A stretch of 64,000 bases of DNA from Nemopilema nomurai. Lineage: Eukaryota; Cnidaria; Scyphozoa; Rhizostomeae; Rhizostomatidae. The DNA lies in contig ML133401.1 in NCBI GenBank assembly GCA_003864495.1, positions 62,001-126,000 of the forward strand, given 5' to 3'. This document shows, in pieces, positions 29,677 through 39,941 of this stretch; the first letter of the stretch is position 1, and each line of letters opens with the position of its first letter. The position numbers were made by a program, and so were the translations under genes. Below the pieces are notes generated by a model. That model was not told where the DNA came from. It worked only from the letters and a program-made list of their open reading frames with translations, and did no database searches.

Positions 29677-32290
29677 TTTCCAATCTTTTAGGGAATTTTA
29701 ACAGAGACTGAGTTCACATGAAAACATTTTTGAGAATGCTGGAGGTGTGGAAAGCGTCTGGATGCTACGCAGGAAGTTGCCTCCCTTCGATAGAGAGACA
29801 ACGCGTTGCTAAAAGTCGAGGATAAAAATAGGAGGTCAGTAAAAGGTGTCAATGTATGAATAAATAAAAAAATCGCAAGTAAGTATTTTGATTCGTTTTT
29901 ACCCCTAAGAGAAGCGAAGACATTCATTAATATAATTAGCGATGGAAAAAAATCGGGATATTCGATGGTCTGAAGTAATCAATAACCCTAGCAAAAATGA
30001 TTATGGACGTCCAATACGTACAGCGCACATTAGATGAAAACCCATTAGAAATGAGATGCTTGGATAATAAGATGTTCTCCAAAGCCTGGAGAATAGGCGG
30101 TATTCAAGCCATCAGAAATCTTCTTGCGACATTTCGCCTCTTCCCTCTTGTCAACTTTCATTCTCTTACCAATGCTCATCACCAAACCGCTCAAGGTCAC
30201 AAGATGAAGCTGGATCGTTTCTGTACAAAGCACAAATAGATACGAATAGTTTGAACTGTTTAAAAACTCTCAATTTCTGCTACATCGTTTTCGAAATTCA
30301 GCATTAAACTATTTCATAAAGACATTAAATTTGATGGCCGGGGTAATGATTGTGATGGTAGGATGGAAGACAGCAAATGATAGGTCAGGAGCCTAATGAT
30401 TTTTCTGCAAATAATTGTGAACCATGTGCGATGCACAAACCGCCAACTGAAGAAGGTATGATCCAATCATACAACTGACGTACCACCTATAGATGCATAT
30501 CCAACCTAAGTGCATAGTTCAAGAATGTCTCGAGGCCTTTAGATGATTGGGTTTGATGGACATATTTGTCTGTCTTTGAATAAAGACAAAGTCAATCACA
30601 GTTTGGGATGAACTTCTCTTGAGCTTTCAAAAGCTCATTTAACCATGCGAAACTCCAGACTTGCTTGTGAGGAAGTTCTCTGTTAGGATTGCCAGGAAGC
30701 CTGGCATCAGCATTCTGCTAACGCCATTTATTTGTACTCGCTTGATTTCAAGTAATCATACATTTGAAGAATTAATTCTTTGTCCATTGCGTAAGTTAAC
30801 CCAGTGAAACTTTTCGTGACACGATACTCTTAGCTTGACAAAAATTTTGCGTGTTCCAAAACAGGTTCAAATATTGTAAGCTGGACTCATTTCTTGGAAC
30901 TGCATTGAACTTATCCTTGACGTAAAGAATGCATTAAAAGATCGTTTAGTCACTTTTGCAAGAAAGTGTTAGGTTTCCAGAGGCCACATCATATACCTTC
31001 AGTTAATTTCATTATGGTTTATCGGTCTTTGATGATTAATTATTTGTTTTCATAGATGCCTTAACTCATTTCATGAACAAATTATAATATGTATAGTTAG
31101 CTGGACATACCGTTTGTGAGGGTAGCTATAGAGGGGCATTTTGACCAATTTCCCCTACCCCTGCAACATCTCCCCTTTACGGTCTGTACTACTAGTCTGG
31201 ATAGGTGCTAATCTATTACCTCCACTTATGGCATGAATGCAGACAATTCGCTTATCTATACTGTTTGGGGGTGGGGGGCGATCTCTTGCACTTCCCGTCT
31301 GTGTATCATAAATAATATTTTGCTGTCAAATTTTCTAGTAAGGGAGGAACATGTCAACTTTTTAAAGGGTGGTTAATTTATTAAGTATAAACCCTTTATA
31401 CGTTCTTCATATTCCTAAGTTCACTATACAGGGAATCAAAATTTTAGCTTTAATTGTATTTACTATTGTCGAGACCTGCTGTTGTTAAGAGTTTTCAAAT
31501 TACATTTATTGTCGAGACCTTATAAAAACACTGCTATATATGAGATGCTTCATCCATTTATGACGCTGTATGAACTGCAGCTGCACTTTCAATAATCTAA
31601 TTCTCTTTTGCATATAATAAAGCTTCAGAGATTCGATCTTATTACCTACACAGGTACTTCATGCTTAGCAAGTGCCTTGTTAAGATATGATGCTGTTTGA
31701 CATTCAAGACTTGCAAAAAAGTGCTACTGAACATTGGAGAAAATTGAACAAAGAAGAATATGAAATGCAGCGAGAATGACTTTAACTCTATCTTTAACTC
31801 TCTGACTTTAATGCATTTCACTCTATCTTTATCATTTGGTCTTCCTTCAATTTGTTGGAGATTCGTGCAGCTACTAAATGGCATTTGGTAAAGCCATCGA
31901 GCATAATGGGGAAAGTTTGGTAGATAAATTGACAAAGAAAATTCGCAAGAAAACCTGTTTTAATATACACTCAACGGAATTAATGCAAAGCACTTTGTAA
32001 TTTAAACCCAGGTCACCAAGAAATGGTACCAACGACATCTTGGCCAGAATACGTGATAAACATGGTGCTGATACTAAAGTTATATCGGTTTTGCTCAATT
32101 TCATAAATACTAGGCAAATTATGGCAAAACTTCTATGCTAATAACAACATTCATATCCGGAGCATTAAAATAAGAAAGAGAACAACCTTAGAACAAATAG
32201 AAAGCGCCTTTATCAAAATCACTTTAGGAGAGGATAGCATCGATAACATAGATATAAAAGCAGTTTGATTCGTTCTTAGTCCTTCTTTAA
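29677..32290. other. Intergenic region between Pin1 and the TIR gene
   Basis: No supported exon. The Pin1 promoter should lie just right of 29,676. Short open frames here lack family resemblance or conserved composition. A C/G-run-bearing stretch near 31.13-31.28 kb resembles debris of the CAGGGG-type elements but has no defined ends. Confidence 0.4.
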
Positions 32291-32525
32291 AGCCCCTGAA
32301 TATATCAACACATTAAAAACAAGACTTTGCGTCTTCTAAATTTAACCATAGCTTGATCTTCGCAAGATCTTTAATAGATAACTTGAAGTGCAAAAAAGAT
32401 TACAGATTGAACAAGGATTTTATCAACTCATATTCTGTAAAAAGACTCATCGATGTCATTAAAAACATAAAAATAATCTTTCTTCTAGGTTGGTCGAAAA
32501 AGCTGTTTCAATTTCTCTTTCATAG

Positions 32526-32531
32526 TTTATT
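32526..32531 (-). terminator. Poly(A) signal of the TIR gene
   Basis: AATAAA on the minus strand, 35 nt past the stop codon at 32,566. The same signal is kept at 44,239-44,244 in the duplicated copy. Confidence 0.7.
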
Positions 32532-32565
32532 CACCACCTGGACAACATTCGCTTCACGCAAACGA

Positions 32566-34956
32566 TCACTGCTTTGCGGCCTGAAGCGCGTCCATAGCCG
32601 ACGGTGCCACGCGAATCATCCTCAGTGACAGGTTTGTGAATTCATAGGAATAACCCTTATAGGTAACCCATTTTCCATCTTCGGCTCCTCTCGTGTGGGT
32701 CCCGCTAACCAGCTTTGTTCCCTCGCTCATGCGACAGGAGGTCACAATGCCTTCGTGGTACCTCTCTCCGCCGGTGTTGTTGCCCTCTGTGCCCTTGTAA
32801 GCGCCCTGCGGAAAGAAGATGACTGAGCCAACACCTACGTCATCAGCGTCTGGCACAAGGTCAAGGGCGACCTGGTTGTAAGGCTGGACGCGCCCACTGG
32901 GGTCTCCGTCGTCCCAGTTCACGGTATACTCCAATGTTGATTGGTTGAAACTGACCACAGTCGCCATGTAGTAGGCACACTGGAAATGATGACTCACAAC
33001 ATGGTCACCGACTCTAGGTGCTCGATAATCAACCTTCTTGACTCCTTCTGATAACGGGGCCTCGATGTGGAGAATTTTATTTATTTCCTCCACGCACTGC
33101 TCCACCTTTGTTGCAAATGCTTGTTTATCAGAAAGGCCTTGAAGGTCTATTGTTTCCTTGGCACTTCCTGCAAGCAAAGCGCCAATCACCGATGACTTCC
33201 ACTGATCTCCCTGTCCAACGATCAGCGGGACAACAGGCTTCTTCAGTGACTTCATAGCGAACTGGAACTCCATGCGGCAGTTTGGACTACTGGCGTACTC
33301 ACTGCTCACACAAGGCACAAACACTTTGCAGTCTTTCAGTGCTGCGGTGAGTTGCTCGTACATGCCTGCCCCTTGATTCGCTGACCTCAGGCGCTCAATG
33401 TCGATCCAAACCTTCAGGCCAGCCTTCTGTAACTCGCTCTTCACCAAGCGTGGGTCGGAAAACTCACTGCCAATAAACCCATCAATCTGCTTGGCTGTTT
33501 CGGCAATTCGCGAATTGGTCCAATTGTACGACAGAAAAACGTCCGCATCGCCTTCTTCCATCTGAACGCCGCCTCCCGAGTCAGTGACGTCAGCAATTTT
33601 ACCGAAATGCGCTTTCAAGGCCTGCAGCAACTCGCTAAGCTTGTCGTTCTCGACTGTCCTGTCTTTGAAATGGATGTACAACTCCCCAGCGACTAGCATG
33701 CCCACTACCGACAGGGTCCAGTCGAATGACCCGTCGCCAACTACCAGTGGCACAACCGGGGTGCCAAGGGTGGTCTTTGCGTACTGAAATTCCATCCGGC
33801 ACTCGTTGTTGGCCACATACTGGTCACTGATGCATGCCACGAACACTTTCGCTTTTTTCATCATCACGGCTGTCTTTTTCAGGTCGTCGCTGTTGTTTGC
33901 TCTTCGTTCTCCAATTTTAAGGCCCTGTTGCCTCAAATAGGATATAATATCGCGCGGGTCGCACAGTCTATCAAGCACTGGGAGGTACCGTTCGGGCGCC
34001 TGCGCAATTTCATTGTTTTTGATGGCCGCAGGACTGTCAGTAACAGTGTAAGAGAAAAAGATATCAACACCATCATCGGGATCGTCGTTGCCTCCTGAAT
34101 TTTGATCGTCAAGAATGTCAAACACGTTAGGGCCGATTCTGAGGTCATGTAGCTCTTTTCCAGCAAATGTGTAATTATAACCGCCGTAGGTGACCCACTT
34201 ACCGTCCGCCTCACCTTTAGTATGGCAGCCATCGAACAGTCTTCGACCATCCGCAGTTTTAGTGATATGTGTAATTTTACCCTCGTGCCACCGAAGCCCA
34301 GAAGTGGCTCCCCCAAATCTGCTCCCAGAATAGCTGCCCTGCTGGAACAAAACAATACTGCCAATAGAGATCTCATTGGGGTCTGGGGTTTTGTCCAGAG
34401 CGAGGTTGTAATAGTCGACAAATCGCCCGGTGGTGTCTTGATCATCCCAGTCTATTTCGTACTGCAGCTCTTCGGATAGAAATCTTTTGATAGTCGCGTG
34501 GAAATACTGCCACTTTGTATGTTCCCACATGGCTAGGACTTTGTCGCCAACCCGGGGCAAAGACTTATTTCCCACTTTGTTCGGCTTCGGTGGCGTGTAT
34601 TCTGTATCCTTGGCCGCCATCAGTGCCATTGGTTTCGCCGCCGGCTTTACGATCTGGTTGGGCGTGTATGCGTGCGTCTGTTCATAGTGCTGCAGAAGAT
34701 CGGCACCGTTAGCGAAGCCCTTTCGATCACACTTTGGGCAGGAGATTTCAGCCTGCCTGTTCTGTGCGCCGCCGTGAGCTTCTTCCACGTGCGCGATTAG
34801 GTCTGCACCATTAGCAAAACCTTTCAAGTTGCATTTGGGACAGGCTAAGTTCTGCGGCGGGTGCTGTTTTTCTATGTGGTACAGGATGTCATCTGAGCTG
34901 ACAAACTTGTGGTCGCATCTCGGACATCGAAAGGGTTTCGACTGGCTGCAACCCAT
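32566..34956 (-). CDS. Lipid-anchored C2H2 / Tudor-like / TIR-TIR / Tudor-like protein (796 aa)
   Basis: One uninterrupted coding exon. The N-terminus MGCSQSKP is a textbook N-myristoylation site (Gly2) with Cys3 for palmitoylation, as in Src-family kinases. Three C2H2-like fingers follow: C11/C14/H27/H32, C39/C42/H56/H61 and C73/C76/H90/H95. Residues about 134-280 form a Tudor/Agenet-like module (VGDKVLAMWE, YEIDWDD, WVTYGGYNYTF). TIR1 spans about 296-452 (DIFFSY, KVFVACISDQY, CRMEF) and TIR2 about 470-630 (DVFLSYNW, VWIDIERL, KVFVPCVSSEY, CRMEF). A second Tudor-like module closes the protein (about 647-785; VGDHVV, YTVNWDDGD, WVTYKGYSYEF). Glu389 and Glu563 in CRMEF align with the catalytic Glu of NAD-cleaving TIRs such as SARM1, and TIR2 also keeps IDIERL like SARM1 IDVEKL. 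NADase activity and an innate-immune or cell-death role are inference. An acceptor eight bases before the ATG implies a 5' UTR intron. I do not recognise a named orthologue. Confidence 0.9.
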   Translation of the reverse strand: MGCSQSKPFRCPRCDHKFVSSDDILYHIEKQHPPQNLACPKCNLKGFANGADLIAHVEEAHGGAQNRQAEISCPKCDRKGFANGADLLQHYEQTHAYTPNQIVKPAAKPMALMAAKDTEYTPPKPNKVGNKSLPRVGDKVLAMWEHTKWQYFHATIKRFLSEELQYEIDWDDQDTTGRFVDYYNLALDKTPDPNEISIGSIVLFQQGSYSGSRFGGATSGLRWHEGKITHITKTADGRRLFDGCHTKGEADGKWVTYGGYNYTFAGKELHDLRIGPNVFDILDDQNSGGNDDPDDGVDIFFSYTVTDSPAAIKNNEIAQAPERYLPVLDRLCDPRDIISYLRQQGLKIGERRANNSDDLKKTAVMMKKAKVFVACISDQYVANNECRMEFQYAKTTLGTPVVPLVVGDGSFDWTLSVVGMLVAGELYIHFKDRTVENDKLSELLQALKAHFGKIADVTDSGGGVQMEEGDADVFLSYNWTNSRIAETAKQIDGFIGSEFSDPRLVKSELQKAGLKVWIDIERLRSANQGAGMYEQLTAALKDCKVFVPCVSSEYASSPNCRMEFQFAMKSLKKPVVPLIVGQGDQWKSSVIGALLAGSAKETIDLQGLSDKQAFATKVEQCVEEINKILHIEAPLSEGVKKVDYRAPRVGDHVVSHHFQCAYYMATVVSFNQSTLEYTVNWDDGDPSGRVQPYNQVALDLVPDADDVGVGSVIFFPQGAYKGTEGNNTGGERYHEGIVTSCRMSEGTKLVSGTHTRGAEDGKWVTYKGYSYEFTNLSLRMIRVAPSAMDALQAAKQ

Positions 34957-34966
34957 TTCAAAACCT
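34957..34966 (-). promoter_or_regulatory. Putative 5' UTR splice acceptor of the TIR gene
   Basis: Read on the minus strand, CTCTTTGCAG directly precedes GTTTTGAA-ATG, a strong pyrimidine-rich acceptor (AG at 34,966-34,965). It suggests a non-coding upstream exon, not located. Confidence 0.55.
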
Positions 34967-36649
34967 GCAAAGAGATGAATCTTAATATGAAGCTAGATAA
35001 TGTCTCTATTTGCCTGTAACGAAAAGGAATCGGTATCCTGAAAAATGGCACATGCTATTTTGATGGCACATGTTCTTGCACTCTATGGCTTCAACTGAAG
35101 AGAAAGGGTCAAATAACCTTAGACTACGGAAAGCGAACAGTTGAAAATGTTTGGAGCGTATAAGTGGGTCTCGCTGTAAAAAATTATAGACATACAGTTC
35201 CAGCAAATATCTCAAAATTTTTATTATAAATTCTCAAGGATTTTGATATGTATGTATATTACGAAATTGTTTGTTTCGAGAGACTTGCTAAAAATTGCCT
35301 CTTGAAGTTCCATGACGTATGATTGAAGTGAAAAAGAAATAAATGAAAAAAATTGAAAATTATAAACTTGGAGATTTGAGCAGTCTTGACTAAACGGGTC
35401 CTTCTAAACATTTTAATGTTTTTCTATCCTTGAAAGCATCAAGTAATTCTGAAATATCTTGGGATGCTTAAAAAAATTATGAACAAAGGCAGAAGCTTTG
35501 CATTTTTCGAGTTGACAAAACTTTTTCCCACGACAAAGGAAACAATCCCTAGCCAATAATCTGGATAATTCGGTTGCAAATCAAATTTTCTGATTGATCA
35601 AGTTGCGAATCTAATAATGATAATCTTGTAGTCTTACTTTCATTATGGTACGGCCTTGTGAAAACTTGGGAAGCAGTTTGAAAAAATTTAAATCAATTGA
35701 AACAGCTGGATGATTGCTTCGAATTTAAAGACGGGTTCAGAACACAAAGCTGTTGATAAGGAGCCATGAAAAGTAAGGGTTTTGACATTTCTCTGGTTTC
35801 AACATTAACCTCATAATCCACGCATTACATGTACTTTCAGTCAATACGGTTCATAAAGGTAATATGAATTGACCTAAGAGAACTGGAGCCATTCAAACCA
35901 AAGGACAACAGAGCACCATGGAAACTAACAGAGAGCCAATAACAATAACAACCTAACAATGCTCATTGTTGCATGTGGTAAGTCTAAAGCGGTCTTGAGG
36001 TGGCGATTTTTGGAAAACGACTGAATCGAGCACGTTGAAGCAGCCCGTGCTGCTATCTCTTGCTTGATAGATGATACGGCTGCTGTCCTTCCAAGTTCCG
36101 ATTTTAGCGTGATGTCACTTTTGGCATCACATCGAGGCTCTGGTCTTCCGAGGCTAAACGGCTAAACTAATGTTAATAGGGGTATAATTAGGGACAATTG
36201 TATTTTAGATTGTAATAGGGACTATAGGCAAGTCATGTGTAAACAGAACGCCGAAGTGAACTCAAATTGATACGGATCTTTTTGGGACGGGGTAACGGGG
36301 TCTCACATGAAGGCTATTGATCGTCATCATCACGACCACTCCCTAAGCCAGCATACACTGACATACAAAGCATTCAATTAAATTTGTCAAGCCAATTTAC
36401 GCTTGCCGATGGGGGTGGTCTCCCAACCTCCCACAACAACCCCTCATAAATGTATTTGTGATCGGGCAAAGGATTTTGCAACAACTTGACACTAAGGGAA
36501 ACAAAGCTTTATAATTATTTTTAGGTGCCTAATCAATGGGGGGGGGGGGAATAAGCGGGGGAGCATCGGCAATCTGAAGTAAGTCCAATAAGTGGGGGTC
36601 GAAATAAGGGAGAGCGGAGTTATCACGAACACTTCCGCTTTCGTAGCGT

Positions 36650-36965
36650 ATCTCTTTGTAATGTATTTTATAGTGCTGCATTGAATGATTGTGCGGCATT
36701 GCGACCTGTCAAAGTTTCATTGTGTTGGAGCTCCAAAGTATTGTGCTGCAGCAAAAATCAATTGTGCGGCGCTAGAAACAATGTGCGGCATGCAGAAGTT
36801 TGAAATGCCGCACACGTCATTGTTGGAATTTTGAGATGCCGCACAATCAACTTCTAGGAAGAACAATCGATTTGACAGCTTACACAATGCTGTTCAGGCA
36901 AATAACAAAAGGGTCTCAATGCCGCACAATCGATTGGGACCGCCGCACTTTGTACTAGATTGTTC
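36650..36965. repeat. Cluster of TGTGCGGCAT repeats in both orientations
   Basis: TGTGCGGC(AT/GC) occurs in the plus orientation near 36,691, 36,759 and 36,782, and inverted (ATGCCGCACA) near 36,805, 36,836 and 36,919, with CCGCAC again near 36,943. The two groups face each other around about 36,795, giving an imperfect palindrome of some 300 bp. Probably a degraded foldback or MITE element. Confidence 0.65.
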
Positions 36966-37322
36966 GACCTGAGACAGAAAACTACTTTTCGAAGCTTTGA
37001 AACCCAGTGGTCAACAATTTATTTTGGCGGAATTAAGTCAAGGAACGCTGGAAAATAAAAGAAAATTGAAGTTCTAAGAATGGTTAGATCTCGAATTGCG
37101 GAAGGTGCGATAAAGGAGCTCAATAAACGCAGCTTTTGTTATTGTAGTAAACGTAAATGTCTTTCAAAATCTTTATGATCTACACAGTTAATCGGTAGAA
37201 ATGGTGGCAACATTGTGTAAAGGATACCTAAAACAGTTTATGTAAAATGGGCGGTTACTATGTATTTCCTTAAAGTTGCTGTTTCGGAGGATCTAGAGGG
37301 CGTTGCAAAAGAAAAAATTTAA

Positions 37323-37392
37323 GGGGGCTCCGCCCTCCGGTCCCCTTTTCCGATAAGTGCGGCAGTCAACATTTCCACTGGATCCGCCCCTG
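37323..37392 (-). mobile_element. Terminus of a hAT-like element
   Basis: Read from the minus strand the end is CAGGGGCGGATCCAGTGGAA at 37,392, followed within 70 bp by a G/C-rich hairpin around GGGGGCTCCGCCC. This is the usual look of hAT termini in invertebrate genomes. The partner end was not found, so the element is truncated or diverged. Confidence 0.5.
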
Positions 37393-38599
37393 CAGTTACA
37401 CTTTTGGCTTTGCACAGCTTCGTAAACAAATAGAGATTAAGTTCGTTTGCAATCAAACTGTCTTGATATTTCGCGTGGCCTAGTCTTGAAGATGGGCCTA
37501 AACTAAAAGATTTTGATTGTTTTCGTAAGATTATAACAAGTTAAATGCACTTACTGATAATAATCTTGTCTTCTCTTTCATGAAGTGTTGTCTTGAGCCA
37601 TCACAAAGAAAGTGAACTACTTACTGTTCACATTCATCCTACATTAAGGCAACTTCGTAAGCAGTTGATGTTTGTGTTGTATCGAGGCAGCGCTCAGGCC
37701 AACCTATCAACATCGGCCCAAGGCTCTAGCCGCTGTCCCGGGGGCCCAATTTGCAAGCGCAGCCGCAATTTCAATGATACATTCTCAGATCAATTAAGCA
37801 GGTGGGTTGCGATGTTTCTCTAAAGTCCATTCATCAGACAAAATTAAATTTTCCGCGGTTTAAGTTACAGGTTTTCAAACATGAGATACAAGCAACACAG
37901 GAAAGCCTAGTGCCAACAAGAAGAAAACACTACTTTTAATTTCAACTACTATTCATGCCATCAACGGACAACGCAAACAAGTTACAGCGTATTTAGTCAC
38001 ATGCTAGGCTTGTGTCAATTTTTTGGGCAAAGGGCTTGATGCTGCAGTTTAAGGACCTTGTTCAATCTTTTGGCAGTCACAATTTGCTAAGGAAATCAGT
38101 AAACGATAGATTGAAGCTCTTCACTTATTTGATTCACGAGTATTTCGAAACTTGTGCAAGACGTACGTTTTGCATTAGTTTAGCTCAAATTCTAGAAGCG
38201 TAGTTTTGTCAACAAATCCACTTTTCAGTAAGTACGTTTGATTATCCAGGGCAACTAAGGGTCGTGATTTTACTGTTGTTACGCTGAATGGTGATTTGGT
38301 TTCGTGCATGAATGATCTCATTACCAATTGTCTTTGATTCCGCAAATCTCACACATAATTGACATAAATGGCATTGCTTTCGAGTTTTCTTGCTTCCTGT
38401 AGAAATAATCCGTTCCCCTGCAAGAAAATGTGCCGGAAAATTGCACAAGAACAGCTATGTCCTACGAAAAGAGTAGGCGATCTTTTAAGAAGCCAGCCTT
38501 TTCCTGGGGTGATAAAGATTGGCCATCGATCGAACTTCCAGCCATTATATCGTTTTTTGGGGAATACTATTGGGACTTCGGCCATAGCAATTAGCCTCG

Positions 38600-39941
38600 G
38601 CTAGTATCTTTCTTGACAGCACTGATAGAGAGGGACAATTTGAACAATGAAAATACAAAAGTGAACGGACATTCTAAAAGGCGGACACATCTGATTAGCG
38701 GACAATTTTTTTCCCCGATCGTTTTCTGGTCAAAGCCTAATAAAAAACTTTCTTAAAAGCGAACACTTAATTAGCGGACACTCTAATTAACGGAGAATAT
38801 TTTTTGCATTAAGTAGACAATTTGGCAGTATTTTCTTTCCAATTAGCAGACAGTACACGAAGTTAGGAGCCAGCGAACAAAAAACTGAGGTGACTGAATA
38901 TTTGTTCAAATACCTATTTCAGACACTTGGCAATCTATTTGGCCTTGTATAGCGTCGAGGTTCTTTACAGCCCAGTTTGCTAATTTTTCGTGTCCATGGA
39001 AGTAGTAAATTACTGGAATCTCCAGACCAAAGCCATCTCCACGATTTAACCTGTAATGTAAGTGTTTGGCACTTTCAAGAATAATATACATAACATTGAA
39101 ATGTTTTGTGGCACGTATCCAACAATTGCATTTTCGTCCACCTCATTAGATGGCTCATGCTGCATTGTTAAATTTCCCCAACCAACGTTCAATTAAAATT
39201 TCCCCATGTTCATATAGGTATGGTATCTTGCAAAAAACTTATACTGATACTAATTCCAGTTCTTTTCGATACAGATGGGTATCTCGACCTCGTACATATC
39301 TTCAGTAATCATATTTTAGTTACAAATTGCCATGTCTCCGAATAAAAATAGCTATTACTATGAATCATGTTCCTTTTTCAAAGAGAATTGTTTCGAGTGT
39401 GAATGATGAATATTTCCGTAAAGAATCTAGAGTAGAAGATGTAGAAGGGGTTTTGTCTGATGACAGTGACAATGATGATGAAAATGCTGACGCGGAAGAG
39501 AAGTTTACCACATATGAAGCGCTGACAATGATTGATAAATTGACAAGCTTGAACGATCGCAATAATGAGGAAAGAGCTTCTTTGTCCTCACTTAAAGAGA
39601 GACTAGAAATTATTCGTGTCAACAACAAAAAACGACAGTCGATTATAAACTTTTTTAAGGAAGAACATACAGTATGGCAAATAAACATTTTCTTGAGTTC
39701 GTTAGTTGATATTATGTATGATGTTGATGCTAATTTTTGTTGTAAAAAAAGTTGTGTTACGTTCAATTTGGTTACTTTTTCTTTTTTAAGTGTCTAATGT
39801 CAACCCGATAGCCACAAATAACCCAGATCACACCTTTTCCCCTTTTAATACAGAAACTCCGGCTTTTTCTTTTTGAGACTTTCATTGCAAAACTTTCCAA
39901 AAGGCGGCCAACGGTGTCCACCAATTGGAGAGAATACTGTA
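38600..39941 (+). mobile_element. Relic of a pogo/Tigger-like Tc1-mariner element
   Basis: The left part carries six copies of a subterminal motif close to TTAGCGGACA (near 38,665, 38,682, 38,694, 38,771, 38,786 and 38,842). The right end, 39,902-39,939, holds the inverse (GTGTCCACCAATTGGAGAG) and stops in TACTG followed by TA, consistent with a CAGTA-starting terminus and TA target site. A transposase C-terminal fragment lies between. The catalytic DDE part is missing. The exact left end is uncertain. Confidence 0.6.
39360..39797 (+). pseudogene. C-terminal fragment of a pogo/Tigger (CENP-B/jerky-type) transposase
   Basis: The open frame has a run of Asp/Glu (LSDDSDNDDENADAEE), then TTYEALTMIDKLTSL, a charged helix and KKRQSIINFFKEE. 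Acidic tail, a helix of the form EAL-x(2)-(I/L)-x(1-2)-L and a final basic ITDFF-like motif are the usual C-terminus of Tigger transposases. The DNA-binding and catalytic domains are absent upstream, so it cannot be active. Assignment rests on remembered family features. Confidence 0.5.

Larger units (their letters stand above)
34967..38599. other. Gene-poor region with repeat debris
   Basis: No supported coding exon. The upstream non-coding exon and promoter of the TIR gene are expected in the left part. The region holds a G-run near 36,538, the GCGGCA inverted-repeat cluster (36.65-36.96 kb) and a hAT-like terminus at 37.39 kb, annotated separately. Confidence 0.45.

Noticed and set aside
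33584..34712. Plus-strand frames across the TIR gene
   Set aside because: Complement shadows of the 796-codon TIR frame; the same shadow appears over the duplicate.
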